Assembly: GCA_005656395.1 (NCBI GenBank)
Contig: SRSI01000010.1
Span: 1,426,001 to 1,490,000 of the forward strand
Length of the DNA stretch: 64,000 nucleotides
Source: Strongyloides papillosus
Taxonomy: Eukaryota > Nematoda > Chromadorea > Rhabditida > Strongyloididae
Direction of reading: 5' to 3'
Of this stretch, positions 1 to 10,508 are shown piece by piece. The notes under the pieces are model-generated. The model saw only the letters and a program-made list of their open reading frames with translations, ran no database searches and had not been told where the DNA came from. Made by a program: the position numbers and the translations under genes. Position 1 is the stretch's first letter; each line of letters opens with the position of its first letter.

Positions 1-1220
1 TGATTTATCCTCCACAAACGACAAGATTTTCTCAACAAAAAATCTTCTAGTCTTTATATTTTCATGGTCGCCAATTTCATCCCATTTCATGACTAACTGG
101 CCCAAAATTGACAAAATGCAATTCTTGTACATGTAATTGCAATCTGCAAATAACACTAAAGCTAATTTCGATATATTTTTTAACATAAGTTTTGGTCTTC
201 TTTCAGTTAGAGACTTTAGTGAAGAAATAAAAACTTTGCTGCATCCTTCTTTTAATAAATCCGTCGGAGCTTTCTCAGAGAAATATTCAATGAGCTTTAC
301 ATATATATCTTCAAAACAGTTTGCAGCGTCTGAGAAACTTTCTTCTGCATCACACATTGCATCAATAAAGTGAAAATTTGTAAATGAACAAAAAACTTGA
401 GAATCCTCAAACAACTTTGATAATTCAAAACCAATAATTTCTGGTGATTTTAAACATTTGTTAATAAATGCTAATGATCTAAATATTCTAACAAGATCAT
501 CTTTTTCATCCTTGTAGCCGAAACGTTTATGATCCATACACTTTATAAGTATACTAATTGTCGTTTCGCATACTTCATTCAAGTATCCTGATCCTTCAAC
601 AATACTTAAGAAACGAGATTTCTCAGACATATTTTTGAATATATTAGTCACATATTCAATAAATCTACTCCTTAATTCATTAATTTCAGGAATAATTCCG
701 TCACCAGTGGCTTTTTTTTCACTACCACCAATTTTATTAACGGATACAAGCGAATACATCTCCTTGTGGGAGTCTTCGAGACGAGACATTATATTGTTAG
801 CTGCATAAATTATCATCAAGAGATCATTTGATATAAATTTTTGTTGCTGTTCCAATACAGGATAATCCGTAGAGTGTTGGAGATCATTTAGGTAATCATC
901 GATTGCATTAAACTGTTTGTGACCAACTGTAAGAGAGCACTTTATAAACTATTACAGAAAAAAGATGACTTACATTCTAAAATACGATCTAACGCTTTGA
1001 TTCTGAGAAAGATATTTGTACTTCTAATAGTCGAATAGCATGCATCAAAGACCATACAAAGATCTTGTAAACTATAAGTTTCTGAATCAACACAGATGTC
1101 AACGTTGTCAAATACATTTTCGCATGCTTTATCAGAAAGAATCTCATGCACTTTATAAAAATCATCATCGTTTCTTTCGTGAAGATCATTAATCCCCATA
1201 AGGAAGTTAAAATTATCCAT
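1..1220 (-). CDS. Condensin complex subunit 1 (CAP-D2 / DPY-28 type), 5' part
   Basis: This is a HEAT-repeat-type subunit of condensin, the SMC complex that compacts and segregates mitotic chromosomes. The model has two exons, 1220-974 and 926-1, joined by a 47-nt intron with GTAAG donor and TTACAG acceptor. The frame stays open to base 1, giving about 391 residues, so the C-terminal part lies outside the window. The final 70 residues (an L-x-ER-P start, then a Y-x-x-N-x-x-L-x-x-x-G-x-L block, then a TRRFF helix) align by eye with the segment of CAP-D2 just before its main HEAT array. The rest is divergent and helical. A TTTCAG acceptor lies 4 nt before the ATG, and the taspase stop is only 97 nt upstream on the same strand, which suggests a downstream operon gene. 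The family call is from recalled similarity; another HEAT protein is possible. Confidence 0.65.
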
Positions 1221-1236
1221 GACTCTGAAATAGTAA
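1218..1236 (-). promoter_or_regulatory. Candidate trans-splice acceptor for the condensin gene
   Basis: Read on the minus strand, a short pyrimidine stretch ends in TTTCAG, followed by AGTC and the ATG. With so little room for a 5' UTR and a same-strand gene ending about 100 nt upstream, a spliced-leader acceptor is the natural reading. No leader sequence can be seen from genomic DNA. Confidence 0.45.
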
Positions 1237-1317
1237 GTAATTTAGGAAAGTTACTTTTAAAACTTAATATGTAGATATTTCAATGGTAAAACATTAATAA
1301 CAAACAAAAAAAAAACA

Positions 1318-2295
1318 TTAAAAAGGGTATTTAATAAAGTGAGATGAAACCATAAAATCACCTTCATTCTTGAGTTCAGAGAAACAAGACTTTACTTTGA
1401 AACCATCAAAAAATGCAAAAACAAAATTAGGTGTATTATGAAAAGCAATAATTTCACTATGACAAGTATTTGAATTTAAAAATAAAACAATCCCTCCACA
1501 TAATAGCCTTTCACTAGGAAATAGAGAATTCTGAGGAGAGTCCAGGAACTCTTTTCTCAAGAAATTTTCAATAACATAACAAAATATTTCATTGTTATCA
1601 TCGGCCTCAAATAATGCATTTGACAATTTCTGAGCTAGATGAGTCCTATAAATTGCTTCACCAAATCCAGAGACAGATATCGAAACACTCTGTCCATTTT
1701 TTGTACATTCGGACCAAATTGCTGCTCCAAACATAACAGAATGCCCCACTCTTCCATCTTGTTTGAAAGCAATACCACCTGAAGAAACACAACTCATTGA
1801 AGTTAACTTGGTGTCGTTCGTTATAGAGCAACCTCCACAAGTGTCTAGTGACAACATCTTATTTATAGAATTATATCCCTTCCTTGCGCCTTCACTAACA
1901 AGATCATTGTTTGGAATAGTAGTAAAATTGTTTTCACTAGCCCATTTACTAACCCCCTCACCAGAAATTACCATTGGAGGTGTTAATTCCCAATTTTCAT
2001 TATCTTTAATACAATTTACAATGGTGCGTGCAGCTTTAACCGGATTTTTTAAACAATCTGCTACACTAACACCACCAAATATGTATCTATCAGAAATCAT
2101 AACCGCAGCTTCGCATTCCACTTTCCCACTTTTTGTAAGATTAGAACCATACCCGCAATTAAAACTTTCAATGTCCTCCAGATATGCTAAACCTTCGACG
2201 ACATCAGAATTTTCCAATGCTATTTTAACGGCCTTTTTACAATGTTGTTCGGCACCCTTGATATGGTATCCTGCCCCACCATGAACAGCAAACAT
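1318..2295 (-). CDS. Threonine aspartase 1 (taspase-1)
   Basis: This is an Ntn-hydrolase of the L-asparaginase-2 family that cleaves itself before a threonine and then cuts nuclear targets after aspartate. Single exon, 325 residues from the chosen start. Visible motifs are the N-terminal AVHGGAGYH, the CGYGSNL loop, and an LDT site where Thr152 would be the nucleophile. These are followed by the family's SSGG-x-x-K-x-x-GRVG stretch, a SGFGE motif and a C-terminal CGGIVLF strand. The open frame extends 17 codons further upstream, but that part is a low-complexity T tract ending in ACAATTAG four bases before ATG at 2295, typical of a splice or trans-splice acceptor, so the inner ATG was chosen. 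It is shorter than vertebrate taspase (about 420 residues), mainly between the N-terminal block and the nucleophile. Probably first in an operon with the condensin gene. Confidence 0.85.
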   Translation of the reverse strand: MFAVHGGAGYHIKGAEQHCKKAVKIALENSDVVEGLAYLEDIESFNCGYGSNLTKSGKVECEAAVMISDRYIFGGVSVADCLKNPVKAARTIVNCIKDNENWELTPPMVISGEGVSKWASENNFTTIPNNDLVSEGARKGYNSINKMLSLDTCGGCSITNDTKLTSMSCVSSGGIAFKQDGRVGHSVMFGAAIWSECTKNGQSVSISVSGFGEAIYRTHLAQKLSNALFEADDNNEIFCYVIENFLRKEFLDSPQNSLFPSERLLCGGIVLFLNSNTCHSEIIAFHNTPNFVFAFFDGFKVKSCFSELKNEGDFMVSSHFIKYPF

Positions 2296-3769
2296 TCTAC
2301 TAATTGTAAAAAAAAAAGTCAGACTTTTACACAAATAATACGTCACTATTCCAAAATACCCTTAAACGATAATTTAAAAGATTGGCGCCAATACGCATAA
2401 TAACAAGTGCGTGTGAAACTCAAAGGATAATACATAGTTTACTTTGTTTTGTAAGCGATGTTTGTAAATCAGAAAAGGAGCATCATCACCTTAATTATCT
2501 CAAAAGAAGTGTCTAGGACTATAATTATATGATAGAATCAGTAGATGTACTGGAACAGGAAACATATGTAAAATAATAATTAACTGATTGTTGTATCTCT
2601 GTCACAAGTGTCTTAGCATATGTATATATAGCGTAAAGAAAATTAAAATAGCTGCTAAGAAAGTCAGAAACTTTATGGTAAATTACTATACGTAAACGAT
2701 GGACTTACGACAATATAATTGATGAATATGAATAACCTTTGGAGGAGGACACCTCAAAAACATCGCTTCTACCTTAACTACATCGAAATCTCAAGACATT
2801 TTACAAACAGCTGTGAATGTAGGATAGTATTCTCTTTTACTAATTCATGTCATGTTTATTTTATGAACACAAAAAAAACAATCTATTCTTGACGACCGAA
2901 GCAATTTTATTTTATTAAAACAATCAGTATACTATTGAAGAGAATTATGTTTTAAATATCCTTGGGATACGTAAAAATCATAAACATACATCATAAAAGA
3001 CATAAATAGCCAAAAGTGAGACTTTCTGGTGTATAAACACTTCGCAGCACTTATCCTAAAAATTGATCACAAAAGACTATAGAACAGTACTACTTAAGAT
3101 TGCTTGAAAAACCATGATATACTTCCTTATTTATTACTAATAAATTCTAAATAAAAAGTAAAGGTATCAATTAGTAGTTAAATTATCTACGACATCCAGA
3201 TACTTCTTGAGTACACTTGATTTAAAATAGTGTTTCAGGATTACTTTATTTATATGTAATAACATTGGCTGATCATATTTAAACCTCTATGTACATAATA
3301 AATATAAAACTTAGTTCCCAACTAACCTCAAAAATATCCTTTCATGATTTTAATGGAACAAGATCATAGTTTAAAATCTTACCGTTCTTATCATTCTAAT
3401 TTTTCCAGTTGTTTTCAAAATTGTGGCATAACTGCAATCCTCACTAGATATCAATGCAAACTTTCCATAAGTTGAAATAAATTTTAATTAGTTACCTTTT
3501 TTACAGCTTTGCCAAACTACAAAGAAATTTAAATTTCGTTGAACAATGAGAAGGAATATTTAATCCTTTACTAGAAAAAGTAGAATGGCGGGTAATATTA
3601 CACAAAGTATCTTAAAGCGAATTATATTTTGGAACATTTCCCCAATATCTTTTATACGTATCTCATATTTTCTATACGGCTATATAATATTCGAAAGCGT
3701 AGCTTGAGGCCACGTTATTTTATACGGATTTTGCTACTTCAACTCTTATTCATTTTTTTATGACCTAGT
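2296..3769. other. Intergenic region, no gene seen
   Basis: This region is AT-rich with stops in all frames. It separates the taspase start from the ZFR start, so it should hold two divergent promoters. No RNA gene, clear repeat or conserved block was recognised. Confidence 0.6.
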
Positions 3770-6002
3770 ATGAATCATTTTCCTAATCGAAAAAGTAATA
3801 ATTATCAACTAAACAATGCTGTAGTGTCATCTTCACGTTTTCCAAGCAATTATCGTAAGTAATGTCGTAGAAGTCTTGGTTTAATGCTTTGTTTTAGCTG
3901 ATAATTCACTTAATAACCCAAATTGTATGGGCTCTAATAACTATAGTCCTATTGTTTATCAACAACCCAACGTTTATACACCATATGCCTTTAATAATTG
4001 TACGTCTGAATTTAATAATGGATATTTCCAAACTTCAATGTCTGGTATTATGCCAGATTCCAAATCAAAATACCTTTCTACTATAATTCATCCTAGTGGC
4101 GGAAAGAGTAAATCTGTCATGAATACACAGAGGCATTTACATATGACTGGTGGTAATAAAAAGTCTAGGTTTTTCCAGGCCAACACGAATAAAGTAAAAG
4201 GGGCACAATTTCATTGTGATCTTTGTAAAGTACCATGTTCAGATCAAAAAGCTTTGGATGACCATATTAAGGGTAAGAATCATAGAAGACGTGAAGCTTT
4301 GGTAAATAAGAATAACGATGATTCAATTAAGCAGGGTAGTGTTTATAAATGTGAAGTTTGTGAGGTTTTATGCAGTAGTAAAGATGCTTTAATTAGTCAT
4401 GTTAAGGGAAAAGCTCATGAAAAACAAATAACAAACCTAAAAAGATTGAAATTGCCAATACCACAGGTAAATTATAATTCTGTTACCTCAACCAAGGGAC
4501 CCTGTTACGATCCTGGGGTAAATGAAGAGAAGTTAGATGATTCAGAAGAAAGCGCAACTAAGCAAGTTGTTGGTGAAGAGTACATAGAAGAGATAAATTG
4601 CAACATTACTGGGAAATTCATTGAGTACAGTTGTAAATTGTGTGAATGTCGATTTAGCGATGTTAACGCAAAAAATATTCATCTTTCTGGTAAAAGGCAT
4701 CATTCTTCGTTCAGGCAGAAGGTTAATCCATCATTTAATTCCGAAGTGATCAAAAAAGATGAAAAGAAGAGTAGTGGTAAAAAGGTAAGAGCAAAGAATG
4801 TAAAGAGGAACAAGCAAAATGATTCACGAAGTAGTTTTCTTCCTAAAGATATTTTGAATCATGATCCACTTTATGTTATGTCATTTAGTTTGCCTGTTCT
4901 TTATTCTTTAACATTGGAAGATGAGAAAATCTATGAAAGATGTAAGCAGTTATCTTTTTCTCAAAATGAAATGACTAAGATAGATGAAATGTTTACAGAG
5001 GTAGAAAAAGCTTTGGCAAATTTATCTTCTGTTGAAACTGACCGCTGTGTTGGAAGTGTTTTGAAAATCAAATGTATTGAAAGGGTCGGTATCCTTCCTT
5101 GTGGTATTGCAATAAATATTGACAAAGAATTTGATTTAAATCTTGTTCTAACAGACTACCCGACATGCAAAGATTTTGATTACATTGTTAGTAACTTGCC
5201 GGGTGAATTAGATAAAGTATCGTGTAGTAAGTGGAAAATTATTCCAAAAATGAGTGAATCTTCAATTTTAATAAATAGTATGGATTCAGTTTATTCTATT
5301 AATTTATGTGTAACTTCTCCTGCTTGTCGTGATTCAAACATATCACCATCACAAGCTCCTGAGGTCCTCACATTTGATTCCACAAATAACATTCTCAGGA
5401 AAGTAAGGCATTTTAATTGGTTTGAACATTACTATGGTTCAGATAAAGACGTTAAATCAACAATTCAAATATTGCGTCAGATATCATATAAAATACCATC
5501 GTGGAAAGTATTCAATGATGATGTATATCTTATGCTTCTTCTATTTCATACCTCAATATCTTCGTTAGTAGAAAAGCTATACCCATCTGGATTACTTAGA
5601 AGGTTTTTTGAAATGCTCGCTTCAGGTTTGGTTGTTCCTAAATCATTTACTATTATTGATCCATGTGAAAGAGATGAAACAAATATCTTAAAAAATCTTA
5701 GTCAACAAGTGAGAGAAGATATTACGAACTGTGCTCAGCATGCTTTGAGAATGATGTCTTTTAATAAGTTACCAGACATTATCTTTCTTGAGAAAAAGGT
5801 TGAAGTGAATACTAATATTTCTGGAAACTGTCCAGGAGAAGTACTCGATGGAAATGGGACTAAGTATTTAACTCCTTATGGTAACAATGAAAAAGCTTAT
5901 TGCTCAGAAGAGAATACCTGTGCTAATAGTGTTCCTTCACGTAAAAGAAAAGGCGATGAAAGTATGACTTATCCAGGTAAAATTACTGAGAATGACAATT
6001 GA
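3770..6002 (+). CDS. ZFR-like zinc-finger RNA-binding protein with DZF domain
   Basis: Predicted double-stranded-RNA-binding protein of the ZFR / NF45-NF90 group, acting in nuclear RNA processing and RNA shuttling. Exons 3770-3854 and 3898-6002; the 43-nt intron begins GTAAGT and ends TTTTAG, and the frame continues cleanly (729 residues). The first 130 residues are N/Y/S-rich. Three U1-type C2H2 fingers follow near residues 133-160, 177-204 and 271-298. Each has a C-x2-C pair and a later H-x5-H pair, with GK-x-H at the end of the first two and GKRH in the third. A basic linker leads to a DZF domain at about 390-660, recognisable by a GxxxxGI core and a helical end. The tail is polar and ends with a KRKR-like basic run. 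A first exon starting at the next in-frame ATG is possible, but the splice join is good. Confidence 0.85.
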
Positions 6003-6507
6003 ATTTTATTTATACTTTTTGAAACAAATCGTTTAAAACATTTTTATTGTTTTAGATGTTAGAAGGTTGAAGATGTAACTGTGTTGTCGTTATATGTTAG
6101 TGGTGCTTTCGAGTTTATGTTAATTTTTCATTGAAAGAAGTGTTTCAAATGTTTTTGTTGTCTCTGTTAATAATTGATTGTTACAAGAAGTTATATATTC
6201 ATCAATTTTTATTGTTTGATTCAACTTTTTTTTTATTATGTACATATGGAATGATTGTCATTTTATTTTTTTCAAGATATTTCTATAAAATTAATGGTTA
6301 CTGTTGAAATGGTATGTGATCTTAAAAAAAATGACAAAGCAACCTTGAATACAATACGGGAAAGATTTAAAGTGTTATTTTATTAATGTATTATTTATTT
6401 GTTATGATTCATGATTTACATAATGAAAATTTTTAATTGACAATTGATCGACATAGTTTTGTTGTTGTGTTATAATATTCCACATACTACGAAGGTTACA
6501 TTCTGAA
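6003..6507. other. Convergent 3' region
   Basis: This holds the 3' UTRs of the ZFR-like gene and the PDZ gene, which face each other. It is T-rich, and no coding signal was seen on either strand. Confidence 0.6.
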
Positions 6508-7496
6508 TTAGGAAGGTCTTTTTATTAGTCTTTCCAGTAATAAGTTATTGGGAACTAGAGATTGTAGCTCGAATTTTTTGAAATCATTTGCAATCTTAAG
6601 TTTTGATTTGGTAGTGCAACGTGAACCATCTTTTTTAAGAGTTGATTTTGGTATAGATCTACCTTTCTTGACAAGTTTAATTTCTTTGTCAACAACTTCA
6701 ACGACATCAGGGAGTGGAGTTGATTTAAATGAATGCCAAGTCATTAATAAATCTCTTAAACGGTTTAAGGGTGTTTTTCCAATTGCTCTTTCGATTGCAC
6801 AATTTATGAAAGAATTCTTTTGAAATCCTTTTTCTAGTAAATCATTCAATTGAGCAGATTGTCCAAATTTTTCCCCATCAATATCCAAAACTCTATCGCC
6901 CTCTAAAAATGTTGCTTCACCGACTGTGTCAGGTTCTGTCTAAAATAATATAAATTAATCTGTTAACATGCAATTTATTTTTACATACGGTTAAAATATA
7001 GAAAGAATTTTGACTACCATAACAAGTAACTCCAAGTTCATTTCCATCGTTTATTGGTTTTTGAACATTTATACAAAAGTAGGCTGCTCCTGCCTCTCTA
7101 CCTTCAAGTCCAATATTTTTAAACCTTTGTCTTGGTATAGGTGTATATGAACCAATTCTAACTATTTTAATATTCCATTGGTTCACTCTTTGAGCTGGTA
7201 ATGTAATATTTTCATTAGGTAATTTTTTTCCAGTATCTTCAATAATTTTATCACCTAAAACCAAATAATCAAAGAGGCATGAATTTTCTTCAATATGTTC
7301 AATAATCAAATCACTATTTAAAAAAACAACATTTGGTTCCTAAATATTTAGATTATTTAATGCAAAATATTAAACATACAACAGTTTCATTAATTTTTAA
7401 AGTTATTATGTTTTCTCTGGTATTATCTTTAAGTATTGAAAGATATTGTAAATGTTCTTTTTTTTTCAAGAGAACATTGTCAAATTTTCCCGTCAT
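6508..7496 (-). CDS. PDZ-domain protein, function unknown
   Basis: Three exons, 7496-7380, 7339-6989 and 6939-6508, with introns of 40 and 49 nt in phase 0; 299 residues. The N-terminal half holds a first domain with FDYLVLGDKI, and later a GAAYFCINV strand pair. The third exon opens with the signature of a PDZ carboxylate-side turn: a short hydrophobic run, then EGDRVLDIDGEKF, then a helix (QLNDLLEK). This looks like two PDZ-like units, the first degenerate. The C-terminus is basic (KKGRSIPKSTLKK). PDZ domains bind C-terminal peptides and usually act as scaffolds. The partner is unknown, and no membrane segment or signal peptide is seen. It is transcribed divergently from the cathepsin gene, 328 bp away. 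Confidence 0.65.
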
Positions 7497-7824
7497 TTTT
7501 AAATTATAAATAAAAGAGAATTTTAAAAATCATTATTCATAAACGACTTTTCTTATAAATAAATTGTTTCATAATATTTAATTATTAAGAATGTAATATG
7601 CTGATTTTCATTTCTTCTACCAACAAAACAATTTGTTACATGATATTACTTTAATATAAAGTTAAAAATATATCTTTTTATCAATTATTGTAATGTTATC
7701 AACATAAAATTCCACTGTATAACATTTCTAAAAATTGTTATCAAACATCTACTTTAAATATAATCATTAAAATTAAGATATAAATTTGTATTTCCAATTG
7801 ATAAAATCATTTTCATTCTCAATC
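7497..7824. other. Divergent promoter region between PDZ and cathepsin genes
   Basis: A very AT-rich stretch of about 330 bp with no open frame of note. By position it must hold the promoters of both flanking genes. No specific element was recognised. Confidence 0.5.
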
Positions 7825-9353
7825 ATGAGAGCTTTCATATTTTTACTTGAAACTATCTTTTCATTTGTCATTTGTGGACAATCAAAGTCTTGGTTTGAAG
7901 AGAAAAATGTTATCTTACAACAAAAAAATCAATTAAATCATGGATTCGATTTTGTATTAAAACTTGAAGAAGATTCCAATCATATTGGATTTGAATTTAT
8001 GGATATGATTCCAGAACCTAATTTTAACAATGACGAATTATTAAGCATGGAGAAAAATAAAAATGAGTACAAAAGCAATTCAAAAGTATCAAATAAAGTT
8101 CATTACGATACCAAAAAAAAAATAGAAAACAACAATTATATTAATGATGATAATGTTGAATATGAAAGTGGTGATACTAAAGAAGAAATTAAGGTATTTA
8201 AACATATAATATTTAATAATTTTTATTTTAGAAATTTATGGATGAAAATGATGGCCTTTACAAATTACATGATAATTATGAGACACGTGAATACGCACGT
8301 AATCATCGTGGACCATGTTATCGTAAAAATATGGAAAAAATGGGTACAAAAACTGCTCCAAGGTCATGGGAAATTGAGGGTTTTGAAAAAGAAATTCCAA
8401 AAACTTTTGATTGGCGCAATGTAAATGGATCAAATTATTGTTCCCCAAATCGTAATCAACACATACCAGGTAAGTTTTTAAACAATAATCATACATTTTC
8501 ACTAAAACATTTCAACAATGCTTAATGAATTTTAATTATAGTTTATTGTGGAAGTTGTTGGGTAAGTTTAAATTCTTTATTTTTATAATACTTTTAAAAA
8601 TGTATAGGTATTTGGAACAACTGGTGCATTGAATGATAGATTTAATATTGCAAGAAAAAATAAATGGCCAATGACTATGTTATCACCACAGGAAATTATA
8701 AATTGTAATGGTAAAGGAAGTTGCCAAGGTGGTGAAGTTTTTGACGTTTTTGAGCATGCTAAAAGTAAAGGATTAGTAGAAGAGGTATTTTTTTCATAAT
8801 TATATAATCTTTATAATTAAAATAGGGTTGTTCAAATTACAAAGCTGTAAATGATAAATGCGATGATTATACTCGTTGCGGTACTTGTTGGCCAGATAAA
8901 TGTGAACCTGTTGCTAATTACACAAAATATTTTATTGGTGATTATGGAAGAGTTAGTGGAAGGTTAAATATGATGTCAGAAATTTTATCAAAAGGACCAA
9001 TCGCATGTAGTATGTCATGTACACCAAAATTCGATTTTGGATACCAAAGTGGAATTTACATGGAAAGAACAAATACAACCGAACCAAATCATATTGTTTC
9101 TGTATCAGGTTGGGGAATAGACGAAGCAACAAATACTGAATATTGGATTGTAAGAAATAGTTGGGGTATGTAAAAATCATTTATACTAAAGAAATTTATA
9201 TTTTCCAATTTAGGTGAAGCCTGGGGAGAACGTGGATGGTTCAGAATTATCACTTCAAATTATAAAAATGGTACTTTAACTGGAAATGACTTCAATTTAG
9301 GAATTGAAAAAGATTGTTATTATGCAGATCCAATAGTAACCAATTTAGACTAG
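7825..9353 (+). CDS. Cathepsin Z/X-like cysteine protease (CPZ type)
   Basis: Papain-family (C1A) carboxypeptidase, probably lysosomal or secreted. Six exons: 7825-8193, 8232-8469, 8542-8561 (20 nt), 8608-8784, 8826-9165, 9214-9353; 427 residues. The start was taken at the ATG giving a clean signal peptide ([18 protein letters not shown]). The mature enzyme has the family's HIP mini-loop (NQHIPVYCGSCW), with the catalytic Cys in CGSCW, the catalytic His in [12 protein letters not shown] and the Asn in RNSWGEAWGE. A [14 protein letters not shown] block and the end DCYYAD-x-x-V-x-NLD are typical of cathepsin Z. An acidic, Asn/Lys-rich N-terminal extension of roughly 120 residues makes it much longer than vertebrate cathepsin Z (about 300), as also known for one nematode CPZ paralog. 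Same strand as the two genes that follow. Confidence 0.92.
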
Positions 9354-9487
9354 TAATTTTACATACAATAGAATATAATTCATTCATGATTTTCCAAATA
9401 AATCTTTTATTCATATTTTCCATTTATATGTCTCGATAAATATTACATATTAGGCGTTAAAGCTTAAGATCTAAATTATATAAATTT

Positions 9488-10264
9488 ATGTTTTCTCCAG
9501 TTTTTAAAATACCAGATCTTCTAAAACAAGAGGAACAAAAAAAGTCTCCTAAAATACAAGAACCACCTTCATTTGAAAAAAATTCAAAATGGCCGTCTTG
9601 TTGGAAATACGTTAACAAGGAGGAAATACCACCATCTAATTTTGATTTAAATTTTGATGAACCGGACATAACAACATTGAAAATGCTGGCCGAAGAAGCA
9701 ATAGAAAAAGAACCAAAAGTAGAAATGGATGAAGATGACGATTCAGATTCGACATCTTTAACAAAATCAGAATATTTCGATGAAAGACTAAAAAATAATT
9801 GTATTGGGAAGAGAATAAATCAAAGAAATTCATCTACATTGGATGAAGATATGAGAGTTGATGGATCATTTATTATTGATGTAGTTGGCGGGAGCGTAAA
9901 AATAGAAAAATATATACTACGGAAAAATCTGAAATTTGATCCATTGACTTGTGATATGAAAGTACTATTTCAAAAAGATATATATTTTCAATGGCAACAG
10001 GTAACAGCAAACACTTTTCGGAGTGTTGTTCATTTAAAAACAAGAAAATTAGGTATATCAAATATGGAATGTTGTGATAATATTGTAACAAAACAAAGCA
10101 ATACAAATTCCGATACCAAAGTTAAAGTTCAATTTGCAACACTTCCAACAACAATCAATTATTTTAACAGAAACAAACCATATTTGTATCAACAAAAAAA
10201 CATTACTCTAAAGCATATTGAATTAAAAACCAAAGAAAAAAAGGAGATTTACCGTATAGATTAA
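9488..10264 (+). CDS. Orphan protein, 258 residues
   Basis: Single open frame with an in-frame ATG. I do not recognise a family. Residues 1-60 are charged with Trp/Pro (KWPSCWKYV). A region at 65-90 is strongly acidic (a run of E and D), and residues 120-180 look folded, with alternating hydrophobics (DGSFIIDVVGG, DIYFQWQQV). The tail is basic. No signal peptide or membrane helix. It begins 134 nt after the cathepsin stop and ends 244 nt before the RMI1-like gene on the same strand, so it could be the middle gene of an operon. ATATTAG about 30 nt before the ATG is a possible acceptor. It is probably real, because an open frame of this length in such AT-rich DNA is unlikely by chance. Confidence 0.6.
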   Translation: MFSPVFKIPDLLKQEEQKKSPKIQEPPSFEKNSKWPSCWKYVNKEEIPPSNFDLNFDEPDITTLKMLAEEAIEKEPKVEMDEDDDSDSTSLTKSEYFDERLKNNCIGKRINQRNSSTLDEDMRVDGSFIIDVVGGSVKIEKYILRKNLKFDPLTCDMKVLFQKDIYFQWQQVTANTFRSVVHLKTRKLGISNMECCDNIVTKQSNTNSDTKVKVQFATLPTTINYFNRNKPYLYQQKNITLKHIELKTKEKKEIYRID

Positions 10265-10508
10265 AAGTAACACTTAATTTTTGTAATTTTCTATACAATT
10301 GATATAAACTAACAATAGCCTACTCATGAACAATAAAAATTTTAAATGTCTTGTTACCAATCAAACTAGTTGTATGTGAATTTGTTTTAAGGTATTTTCT
10401 CATATACTTTAGTTAATATTACATCCAGTATTTTTTTTTATTTATATATTCAAATTTTAAAATTAGTTATATTTTTTTATTTCTTTCTCATGATTGTAAT
10501 TTTGAATT

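Noticed and set aside
1763..2284. 173-codon frame on the plus strand
   Set aside because: Exactly antisense to taspase, whose protein is clearly conserved.
2296..2346. 17-codon upstream extension of taspase
   Set aside because: Encoded by a poly-T tract ending in an acceptor-like ACAATTAG; better read as outron or intron.
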